This document shows, piece after piece, positions 57,175-64,000 of a stretch of DNA of 64,000 bases; positions within the stretch are counted from its first letter, which is position 1; each line of letters begins with the position of its first letter. Made by a program: the position numbers and the translations under genes. The notes under the pieces were generated by a model, which was given only the letters and a program-made list of their open reading frames with translations, did not search any database and had not been told where the DNA came from. The DNA is taken from the NCBI RefSeq assembly GCF_001865575.2, contig NZ_CP017562.2, positions 2,577,337 to 2,641,336 on the forward strand, in the 5' to 3' direction. The stretch is from Paraburkholderia sprentiae WSM5005 (lineage in GTDB: Bacteria; Pseudomonadota; Gammaproteobacteria; Burkholderiales; Burkholderiaceae).

Positions 57175-58380
57175 CTATGCGTGGATCACGCCGAGTTCGC
57201 GGCCGACGCGCGCGAACGCGTCGATCGCGCGATCGATCTGTTCAGGCGTGTGCGCGGCGCTCATTTGCGTTCGGATGCGCGCGCGGCCGCGCGGCACGAC
57301 CGGAAACGAAAAGCCGATCACATAGACGCCCTGCTTCAGCAGCGCATCGGCCATCTGTCCCGCAAGCTGTGCGTCGCCGAGCATCACCGGAATGATCGGA
57401 TGCTCGCCCGGCACGAGCGTGAAGCCGAGCGCGCTCATCGCGCGTCGGAAGTGCGCGCCGTTTTCGCGCACGCGCGCGCGCAGCCGCGCGCCTTCATCGC
57501 TGGCTAGCAATTCCAGTACCTTCAGCGACGCCGCGGCGATGCTCGGCGTCAGCGTGTTCGAGAACAGATACGGACGCGAGCGCTGCCGCAACAGCTCGAC
57601 GACCTCCTTGCGCGCCGCGACGTAGCCGCCCGATGCGCCGCCGAGTGCCTTGCCGAGCGTGCCGGTAATGATGTCGACGCGCGCCATCACCCCGCAATGC
57701 TCGGGCGTGCCGCGGCCATGTTCGCCGATGAAACCCACCGCATGCGAGTCGTCGACCATCACCAACGCGCCGTACCTGTCGGCCAGATCGCAGATGCCGG
57801 CCAGGTTCGCGATGATGCCGTCCATCGAGAACACACCGTCGGTCGCGATCAATTTGAAGCGCGCGCCAGCCGCGTCAGCTTCCTGCAAACGCGCTTCGAG
57901 ATCGGCGAGGTCGTTGTTCCTGTAGCGAAAGCGCTTCGCCTTCGACAGCCGCACGCCGTCGATGATGCTCGCATGATTGAGCTCGTCGCTGATGATCGCG
58001 TCGTTTTCGTCGAGCAGCGTTTCGAACAGTCCGCCGTTCGCGTCGAAGCAGCTCGAGTAGAGAATGCAGTCGTCGGTTTGCAGAAACGCGGCGAGCGCCG
58101 CTTCGAGTTGCTTGTGCACGGTTTGCGTGCCGCAGATGAAGCGCACCGACGCCATGCCGAAGCCGTCGCTGTCGAGGCCTTGCTTGGCGGCTTCGATCAG
58201 CCGCGCGTCGTCGGCGAGACCGAGATAGTTGTTCGCGCAGAAGTTCAGCACATCGCTGCCGTCGGCAAGACGCACGCCGGCCGACTGCGGACTCGCGATC
58301 ACGCGCTCGCTCTTGTAGAAACCGTCGGCGCGGATTTGTTCGACGGTACCGCGCAGATGGGCAAGGTATTGGTCACGCAT
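57175..58380 (-). CDS. kbl: Glycine C-acetyltransferase (2-amino-3-ketobutyrate CoA ligase)
   Basis: A 401-residue PLP enzyme of the alpha-oxoamine synthase family; it splits 2-amino-3-ketobutyrate with CoA to glycine and acetyl-Co[21 protein letters not shown] is near residue 45, followed by [20 protein letters not shown] and the PLP-lysine motif [16 protein letters not shown]. Length is that of E. coli Kbl (398). It is first in the kbl-tdh unit, divergent from an XRE-cupin regulator. In several Burkholderia this pair lies near the start of chromosome 2 (from memory, not checked). Confidence 0.97.
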   Translation of the reverse strand: MRDQYLAHLRGTVEQIRADGFYKSERVIASPQSAGVRLADGSDVLNFCANNYLGLADDARLIEAAKQGLDSDGFGMASVRFICGTQTVHKQLEAALAAFLQTDDCILYSSCFDANGGLFETLLDENDAIISDELNHASIIDGVRLSKAKRFRYRNNDLADLEARLQEADAAGARFKLIATDGVFSMDGIIANLAGICDLADRYGALVMVDDSHAVGFIGEHGRGTPEHCGVMARVDIITGTLGKALGGASGGYVAARKEVVELLRQRSRPYLFSNTLTPSIAAASLKVLELLASDEGARLRARVRENGAHFRRAMSALGFTLVPGEHPIIPVMLGDAQLAGQMADALLKQGVYVIGFSFPVVPRGRARIRTQMSAAHTPEQIDRAIDAFARVGRELGVIHA

Positions 58381-58480
58381 GAACGGGACTCCTGAGGGTG
58401 ATGGCGCCCGCGTTCGCCTGGGCGGAGCAAGGGCGGCCTGATATAGTCGGCTGTCATCTTTATCGGACTTTTTCGTTTTT

Positions 58481-58506
58481 TCGAACTAAAATCCGGTATA
58501 TCGAAC
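58481..58506. promoter_or_regulatory. Candidate operator between kbl and its regulator
   Basis: TCGAAC occurs twice, at 58481-58486 and 58501-58506, exactly 20 bp (about two helical turns) apart in an AT-rich stretch between the divergent kbl and XRE-cupin genes. It is a plausible site for that regulator. Confidence 0.4.
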
Positions 58507-58517
58507 AACTCTAAGCG

Positions 58518-59165
58518 ATGGGTCACAAAATGGCAAGTTCCGGTACCCGCCGCGCAGTGGCCGCTACGGCGCCCACTTCCGCTACCGCGGCATCACCGAT
58601 GAATACGCCGAGTGCGGCGCCGCCGCGCGTCGGCGAGCAGATTCAGCGGCTGCGCGCCGAGCGGCGCATGACGCTCGACGATCTGTCGCGCGCGGCCGGG
58701 GTGTCGAAGTCGATGCTGTCGGAAATCGAGCGCGACAAGGCGAATCCGACGATCGCGGTCGCGTGGCGGCTGACCAACGCTCTCGGCGTGAGCCTCGATT
58801 CCTTGTTTGCGCCGCAGAAGCCGCCTGAAGCAATCGCCGTTTCGGGACCGCACGACATCCCTACGCTAAGCGGTCATGACGCGAAATACCAGTTGCGGGT
58901 GTGGGGCCCGATCGAGCTGGCCGGCAAGTTCGAGTGGTACGAGTTGACGCTTCAGCCTGGCGGGGCGCTGGTGTCGAACGCGCACGAGCCCGGCACGCGC
59001 GAGCATCTGACCGTGTTGCACGGCTCGATCGAAATCGAGGCAGCCGGCACGGCCAGGCGGCTCAAGGTCGCGGACACCGCACGCTACGTCGCTGACGAGC
59101 CGCACGCGATCCGCAACGTCGGCAAGAGCGAAGCGAAAGCGCTACTGGTCGTGATTCACGGCTAG
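58518..59165 (+). CDS. XRE-HTH and cupin regulator of threonine breakdown
   Basis: A 215-residue protein. After a variable 35-residue start comes a helix-turn-helix (VGEQIQRLRAERRMTLDDLS, AAGVSKSMLSEIERDKANPT) and then a C-terminal cupin (FEWYELTLQPGGALVSNAHE, GTREHLTVLHGSIEIEAAGT) for a small ligand. This layout is common for local regulators of amino-acid catabolism, and its divergence from kbl-tdh points to that role. Confidence 0.9.
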   Translation: MGHKMASSGTRRAVAATAPTSATAASPMNTPSAAPPRVGEQIQRLRAERRMTLDDLSRAAGVSKSMLSEIERDKANPTIAVAWRLTNALGVSLDSLFAPQKPPEAIAVSGPHDIPTLSGHDAKYQLRVWGPIELAGKFEWYELTLQPGGALVSNAHEPGTREHLTVLHGSIEIEAAGTARRLKVADTARYVADEPHAIRNVGKSEAKALLVVIHG

Positions 59166-59246
59166 CGCGCCGGGATGACGGAAGTTTGGCGCGGCGCGGA
59201 CACCAGGTTCGCCACGCGTTAGGCCGTTCGGCCAGGTTGCGTCTGA

Positions 59247-59266
59247 TACTGTATGTTTGTACAGTA
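59247..59266. promoter_or_regulatory. LexA (SOS) box
   Basis: TACTGTATGTTTGTACAGTA contains CTGT-N8-ACAG and matches the E. coli LexA consensus TACTG(TA)5CAGTA in all outer positions. It ends 23 bases before the ATG at 59290, overlapping the expected promoter. No other copy was found in the window. Confidence 0.85.
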
Positions 59267-59289
59267 TCAAGTGTCGATTGGAGCCGAGA

Positions 59290-59700
59290 ATGAACAACCT
59301 GAAAACCGACCCTACCGATCAAACTCTCGCCGCGCTGCGCTATCAGACCGCCGCGCGCGATCTCGAGCATATTGTGCGCAGCATCGCCGCACGTTATATC
59401 GTCAAACAGGTGCCGCTCACGTGGCGTCTGCTACATGCCATCGAAGCCGAGGCGCTGGCCGATCTCGGCTTTGCGAGCCGGCATGACGCACTGATGCTCG
59501 GGCTGTTCCAGCGCCCGTCCGATCTGCCTTATCCGGAAACCGATGACGGCGTGGATTTCGGCGCGTCCAATGCGCTGCCGGCCGTTTTCGCGTTTGCGGT
59601 GAATGCGTACGAGGAAGCCGCACGGCAAGCGGCGCGCCGGGCGGCGCTTCCCCTGGCCGTGGATGCGCCTTTACGGCGGGCCCGGGCGTGGGGCGGCTGA
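59290..59700 (+). CDS. SOS-controlled small protein of unknown function
   Basis: A 136-residue protein from ATG 59290 (MNNLKTDPTDQTLAALRYQT), with TTGGAGC upstream. Mostly helical, soluble and without signal peptide: LEHIVRSIAARYIVKQVPLT, HAIEAEALADLGFASRHDAL, then an alanine/arginine-rich C-terminal helix. No family was recognised. A LexA box covers its promoter, so it is probably induced by DNA damage. The tyrosine recombinase follows 115 bp downstream in the same direction and may share the transcript. Confidence 0.75.
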   Translation: MNNLKTDPTDQTLAALRYQTAARDLEHIVRSIAARYIVKQVPLTWRLLHAIEAEALADLGFASRHDALMLGLFQRPSDLPYPETDDGVDFGASNALPAVFAFAVNAYEEAARQAARRAALPLAVDAPLRRARAWGG

Positions 59701-59815
59701 TGCGGGCATCGCATAGGAACCGCCTGGGTCCTCGTCGGTTCGCTGGGATCGGCTTCGCGCCGGCTAACGCCCACGATACGCGGACCGCGCGGTGCAACTA
59801 ACTGAAGGAATGCCC

Positions 59816-60898
59816 ATGTCGCCCCCGCATCTGTCCGGTTCCGTTGCACGCCTCGCCCCCTCCACCGACCTGTTCGACCAGCAACGCGAAGACTGGCGTC
59901 GCGACCCGCAGATCGCGTTCGATGCATGGCTCGCGAAGCAGCATTTCCGTCGCTCTTCCGCGTTGGTCTATCAGGCGCAGTGGGGCCAGTTCCTGGACTG
60001 GCTTCGTGCGCGGCAACAAAGCCTCGCAACGGTCGAGATGGCCGCGATCGCCGAATTCGTCGCGAGCCTCGAGATTCGCCGAACGCAACGGATCCGCTAT
60101 TTACGGCTCATAGAGCGGGTACTCGATCACGTGCGCGAGATCGAATCGGCGTCGACCAACCCGGCCCGTTTCATTGCCCAGGATGGCGAAGCCGCGTGGC
60201 GCAATGCGCGCGACAATGAGCCGACCGGTTTTCTCACGCATGCGGAACGCACTGCGTTGACCGCGCGGCTGTTCGCGCCCTTGCCGGTGCTGTCGACCGC
60301 GCGGCGCTGGCGAGAGCGACGCGATCGCGCGCTAATCGCCGTATTTCTGGGCGGAGGACTGAAGACGGGTGAAGCGGGAGCGCTCATGGTTAGTTGCGTG
60401 AGAGAGGGCTCGCCGTGGGTCACGATCGAGTCCGCGAATCCGATGCTGACTCGCCGCACGCGGCTCGCGCCGTTCGCGACGGCGATTCTCGACGCCTGGC
60501 TCGCCGAACGTCGGCACACAGAGCTGGCCGGCAATCTGGTGTTTCCCGCGTCGCCGTCCGGCCGCCCCATGCACAAGGCCACGATGCTGCGCGCGGTGGA
60601 CGCGCTCGTCGACGCGGCGGGGATTACCGCATCGCGGCAGTCGCGCGCGAGTCCGCAGACCTTGCGCAATACGTTTGCGGCGGACCTTTTCGAGAGCGGG
60701 GTGGACGCCGAACAGGTCGGCCAATGGCTCGGCTTCGTGCAGGCAGTGTCCTCGAACCGGCTATATCGCGCGTGGCAAACGTGGATCGACCAACAGGAGT
60801 CGCCGGCTGCAAATGAGCCGGATCCAGCGGCCGCGCCGTTGGCCGAGCCCCGACGCGACGGGCGTTTGACGAGGAAAACGGGAGCCAGAGAATCCTGA
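59816..60898 (+). CDS. Tyrosine recombinase-like protein with a degenerate active site
   Basis: A 360-residue protein from ATG 59816 (MSPPHLSGSV), with GAAGGA upstream. An N-terminal SAM-like core-binding domain (SALVYQAQWGQFLDWLRARQ) is followed by a catalytic-domain fold (RDRALIAVFLGGGLKTGEAG ... SPQTLRNTFAADLFESGVDA ... SSNRLYRAW). Compared with the R-K-H-x-x-R-H/W-Y set, the first Arg is Lys (GLKTGE), the H-x-x-R motif is Q-x-x-R, and the LGH histidine is Phe (LGFV). Arg II and the Tyr remain. It may have lost strand cleavage or work slowly. It borders the origin-like region. Confidence 0.85.
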   Translation: MSPPHLSGSVARLAPSTDLFDQQREDWRRDPQIAFDAWLAKQHFRRSSALVYQAQWGQFLDWLRARQQSLATVEMAAIAEFVASLEIRRTQRIRYLRLIERVLDHVREIESASTNPARFIAQDGEAAWRNARDNEPTGFLTHAERTALTARLFAPLPVLSTARRWRERRDRALIAVFLGGGLKTGEAGALMVSCVREGSPWVTIESANPMLTRRTRLAPFATAILDAWLAERRHTELAGNLVFPASPSGRPMHKATMLRAVDALVDAAGITASRQSRASPQTLRNTFAADLFESGVDAEQVGQWLGFVQAVSSNRLYRAWQTWIDQQESPAANEPDPAAAPLAEPRRDGRLTRKTGARES

Positions 60899-60935
60899 GA
60901 AACCTCACCTTTCGGGTCCCGAATTTCCTCACCTT
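60893..60935 (-). repeat. Two 19-bp motifs at the end of the recombinase gene
   Basis: On the plus strand, 60893-60911 reads TCCTGAGAAACCTCACCTT and 60917-60935 reads TCCCGAATTTCCTCACCTT, 24 bp apart. The first overlaps the recombinase stop codon (60896-60898), the only copy in the window that touches a gene. Confidence 0.9.
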
Positions 60936-60968
60936 TGACGTTTTTTCCGTTGCGTTGGCCGCCTGTCG

Positions 60969-62198
60969 CTAGCGCACCGTGTCGACGGAGCGCGACGACG
61001 GCGCAGGGGACGCATCCTTCGACAGGAACCGGTTCACAGCCGCGAGCCTCGATTCGCCGGGGCCGGAAGAGTGCTCGCATTCGGGGCACAGCAACTCGAA
61101 CCGGTGATTGACCTCCGACAGCTCCGGCTCACCTTCCTGACATTTCGGGCATCGCGCGGGCAGCGTGACGTGGCCATCGGCCGCCGTGCCGATCATGCCC
61201 AGTTCTTCGCTCGTGAGCCGTCCGTCACTGACCAGCGAGCACAGCAGCACGGCAATGGCCGGATCGATACCCTGCTGGGTACGCAGCGTGGCGACTTGTT
61301 TCGTCAGCGCATCGACTTCGTCCGACTGCTCGCGGAGCTGCGCGTCGAGCCGGTCAGCGCGTGCCTTGGCGGCGGCAATCTGCTGGATGAACTCGAACTC
61401 CTTGCGGCTCGCATCACGCACGCTGGACTGATACGTCGCGGCCATGCTACGCAGCGAATCGAGTTCGACCAGCATCGGCTTGACGCGCCGCTCTGCTTCG
61501 GCGACCGCATCCTTGATCTGCTGCGCATAGTGCTCGGTGCTTTGCCGCAATTCGACGTGCAACGCGTCGATGCGGTCGCGTAACGCGGCATTCGTGGTCT
61601 GTTCGTTTTCGAGCCGTTGCCGCAGCGCCTCGTTTTCCTGGTCGAGCCGGCGCGTGGTCGCCTGCATGCCTTCGAGGTGAACGCTGCCGTGCGTAGTCGC
61701 GCTCAATAGCTGGGCTTCAAGTGTGCGAACTCGCTCCCACGCCGCTTCGGCGCGCGCGTCGCTGCGCCGGATGGCGTCGTCGGCCGCGTCGAGGCGGATT
61801 TGCGCGTCGTGGGCGCGTTGATCGGCGGCGCTGATCTGGGCGCGGATCTCTTCGCGCTCGCCATCGAGCGCCACTTTCGCCTGCAGGAGCGCTTCTTCGA
61901 ATAGCGCGCCCAACAGTTCGCCGGCGCGATCTTCTAGCGCCTTCGGGATCGCACCCGCTCCGACTTTGACCCGCGACACACTGCGGATACGCTCCCAGAA
62001 ATGATCGATGTCTTTCGGAATGTCGCTCGCGCTACCGGTCTGCGTGAGATCGCGCACGGCGGCCATCGATGGCCGGATGCCGAGATCGAAAAAGAGCCGC
62101 TTGCATGCATGCAGCGACAGCTCCTGCCGGCGCACGCCCTGCGCCCGCATCGATTCAAGCTCACCGCGAATGGCTTGCCGCTCCTGATCCAGATTCAT
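60969..62198 (-). CDS. KfrA-like DNA-binding coiled-coil protein with C-terminal zinc ribbon
   Basis: A 409-residue protein. Residues about 1-95 resemble the plasmid KfrA DNA-binding N-terminus (LSLHACKRLFFDLGIRPSMA AVRDLTQTG-type region). About 95-310 is a long coiled coil (EAAWERVRTLEAQLLSATTH, RRLDQENEALRQRLENEQTT). Residues about 350-385 form a zinc ribbon (ARCPKCQEGEPE ... LLCPECEHS), which plasmid KfrA lacks. KfrA proteins bind DNA and help plasmid partition. It sits between the recombinase and the 19-bp array, so it is a good candidate binder of those sites. Confidence 0.82.
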   Translation of the reverse strand: MNLDQERQAIRGELESMRAQGVRRQELSLHACKRLFFDLGIRPSMAAVRDLTQTGSASDIPKDIDHFWERIRSVSRVKVGAGAIPKALEDRAGELLGALFEEALLQAKVALDGEREEIRAQISAADQRAHDAQIRLDAADDAIRRSDARAEAAWERVRTLEAQLLSATTHGSVHLEGMQATTRRLDQENEALRQRLENEQTTNAALRDRIDALHVELRQSTEHYAQQIKDAVAEAERRVKPMLVELDSLRSMAATYQSSVRDASRKEFEFIQQIAAAKARADRLDAQLREQSDEVDALTKQVATLRTQQGIDPAIAVLLCSLVSDGRLTSEELGMIGTAADGHVTLPARCPKCQEGEPELSEVNHRFELLCPECEHSSGPGESRLAAVNRFLSKDASPAPSSRSVDTVR

Positions 62199-62581
62199 GT
62201 TTACCTCGATGTGGCTCGAATTGGATGGATCATAACAATTTACGTAACATTTGCTACCGATTGGTGAGTCGCGAACGGATTAGCGCGGACGAGCGCGTTT
62301 TAGACGGCCCTATTGCGCTAGAAACATGCGCGTCGCCTTTTTTCCGTGAAACAAAACGAAGAATAGCTGTTAAGCCTTTGTATTAGAAGCGCTTTGTCTT
62401 CGTTGCACGTGCTCGCGTACTGTTTCACGATGGATTCGCAATGGCTGCAGGTGCACGGACTGTGTTTTATGGGACTCGCGGGGTGGAAGGCTTGAGAGTA
62501 ATAAAAGTAAACACCCTTGAACCCTTGTTAAAAACGTTAACGACTCGGCAAACCCTTATCTGGTGGGGCTCTCAGCCCGGC
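62199..62581. other. AT-richer leader of the origin-like array
   Basis: No gene. 62210-62260 is AT-rich and probably holds the KfrA-like gene's promoter. 62470-62560 has ACCCTTG repeats (near 62512 and 62521, then ACCCTTA near 62550) and GTTAAAAACGTTAAC, a low-stability stretch just before the tandem repeats. This resembles an unwinding element. No exact DnaA box TTATCCACA was seen. Confidence 0.5.
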
Positions 62582-63880
62582 AAGGTGAAGCTTTGCGGGA
62601 GACGTGGTGAGGGGCTGCGGGAAGCTCGAGTGATGGGGTTCGGGGACTTGGGTGAGTGGGTCCGGGACGGAAAGTGAGTGGGTTCAGGAAACGCCGTATC
62701 GGTGGGTTTGGGCAAAGGTGAGGTTTTGCGGGACTTCGCAGCCGCGACGCGCCCCACTGTGCTTAAAAGTCCTTACCCGGTGCGGCCTGCGCCAAGGTGA
62801 GCGCTTTCGGGAGGCTCGCGACCGGGCTTTCTGGGGGCGTTTCGGCGCCGGTAAACCACTTAGGTGAGCCAACGCGGGAGAAAACGTGAAACGAAGGTGA
62901 GCTGATACAGGCCGCGGAGGCCGATTTGCGCCCTTTTTGAGCATTCACAACGCTAAGGTGAGGGTTTACGGGAGCGAAGGTGGATGGCGACGTATCGATC
63001 GCTCGAACGATCGGCCTGCTGGATACGCTTGTGACCGGTGCGGTGAGGGGATTCGGGAGAATGGCTGTTGGGCCGGGCCAGCGCGCTGGTTTGGCTGACG
63101 ATCCAGTCAAAGGTGAGGCTTTTCGGGAAGCGTTGGATCATGTTCGTTGCATTAAGGTGAGGAAATTCGGGATCCAAATGGGGGCTGCGGGCTGGAGATG
63201 CCCGCGCGACGGCGGATTGCGGGTGCAAGTACATCTAGCCACCGATTGCAAAGGTGAGACTGTTCGGGAGGTCCGCAGCGAGGAAATGAAGAGTGCTGCA
63301 GTGCGAAAAACAGCCATAAGGTGAGAATTTACGGGAACTGCCGTCGTTCGAGCGTGTGCCGACATCGTCGCAAGTAGCTGAAATCATTTGATTATTTACC
63401 CGGGCAACCGCAAAGGTGAGGGTTTTCAGGGCGTCTCTGGACTGCGGCGCCGAAGCCTCGAGAAACCTCAAAGGTGAGGCTTTTCAGGAGCGGAGATGGC
63501 GAAAATGCGATACCGGTGCGGCATGAGCGTATGTTGTGCTGTGTCGTTCGGCGGTGCGACGGTGAGCTTTTTCGGGGGGCGTCCCAATGGTGGGCATTTG
63601 GCAGCGACGCAATCTACCCGATGGCTGCAGACGCGGGCCCGCTGCGAAGTCGCTGGTTCGCCGGGGGAATGAGCCTCGGTCGATAATCGACAGACCGATG
63701 TCGGTGCGCCGCACCGTATGAGGTCTCGAAAAAATCCGCGTAAATTTTTGAGGTGAGAAGATTCAGGATCAAAGGCTCTCCGTTCCCGTACGCGGCAAAA
63801 CTCGCCAAATTCGGAAACGCCGCGACCGGCAAGGAAAGCCCGATCCTGGCCGTACGCAGCCGAGGTGAGGGTTTTCGGGA
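62582..63880 (+). repeat. Iteron-like array: about 20 copies of a 19-bp motif
   Basis: Consensus AAGGTGAGGNTTTTCGGGA, all plus. Starts: 62582, 62604, 62628 (weak), 62649, 62671, 62715, 62794, 62861, 62894 (weak), 62955, 63040, 63110, 63154, 63251, 63318, 63413, 63471, 63559, 63750, 63862; a poor one at 63888. The first five are 21-24 bp apart, about two helical turns, as in plasmid iterons. Later copies are 33-191 bp apart. There are CGGGA and CAGGA variants. Short frames crossing the array have no ribosome site or family match. The region to 64000 holds no gene. Confidence 0.9.
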
Positions 63881-64000
63881 GTTGCTCGAGGTGAGTCGCG
63901 CTCCGTAAACTCGCTTCACCGGCAATGGTGAGGTGCGCGCTATAGACGCGTATCACCACAGCCGGTATGCTCTCGCGAAATCCCCCTCCTCCCCCGACGC

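Noticed and set aside
62441..62677. 78-codon frame across the first repeats
   Set aside because: It runs through the tandem repeats, with no ribosome site; the repeats explain the sequence.
62582..63880. CRISPR array
   Set aside because: The repeat units are short (19 bp), diverged and irregularly spaced, with no palindromic arms and no cas genes.

Overview
The window looks like Burkholderia/Paraburkholderia DNA. GC is high, and the genes are typical of that group: a BpH3-type H-NS protein, a sigma-54 activator next to a GntP permease, a kbl-tdh pair, and a D-2-hydroxyacid oxidase with Fe-S domain. No rRNA, tRNA, CRISPR array or intact insertion sequence was seen. Species and replicon are inferences from composition and protein families, not from a search.

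Layout. 1-26.8 kb is ordinary high-GC genome: a Pat-like acetyltransferase (cut by the window edge), prfC, H-NS, a serine hydrolase, a sigma-54 activator with a divergent GntP permease, a DedA-rhodanese protein, a cyclic-nucleotide-domain flavoprotein, a secreted beta-propeller, a DMT exporter with an AraC regulator, and a catabolic operon (aminotransferase, MFS, hydratase, FAD/Fe-S oxidase) controlled by a divergent GntR protein with two visible operators. 26.9-44.3 kb is an accessory region of lower GC. It holds an orphan cytosine methyltransferase, many single small genes (GFA, VOC, GNAT, DUF1428), a truncated hemagglutinin start, three frameshifted genes, a dehydroquinase-like/MFS/IclR cassette and an NCS1 permease. 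44.3-59.2 kb returns to ordinary content: an SDR enzyme, a BON protein, an NRAMP-like transporter, a CoA-transferase/enoyl-CoA hydratase pair, a TetR gene, YceI and the threonine-degradation genes kbl-tdh with a divergent XRE-cupin regulator.

The right end (59.2-64 kb) looks like the flank of a replication origin of a secondary chromosome or megaplasmid. It has an SOS-box-controlled small gene, a tyrosine recombinase with a degenerate active site, a KfrA-like coiled-coil protein with a C-terminal zinc ribbon, an AT-richer stretch, and about 20 same-direction copies of a 19-bp motif (consensus AAGGTGAGGNTTTTCGGGA). The first five copies are spaced 21-24 bp apart, like plasmid iterons. The initiator and partition genes would lie beyond position 64000.

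The most unusual feature is that about 20 more copies of this 19-mer are scattered over the rest of the window, singly or in clusters. They lie only between genes, at 4.1-4.5, 17.3, 28.75, 46.1-46.8, 49.9, 53.2-53.35 and 60.9 kb. This looks like a replicon-wide family of protein-binding sites shared with the origin region and is the best candidate here for an undescribed system.
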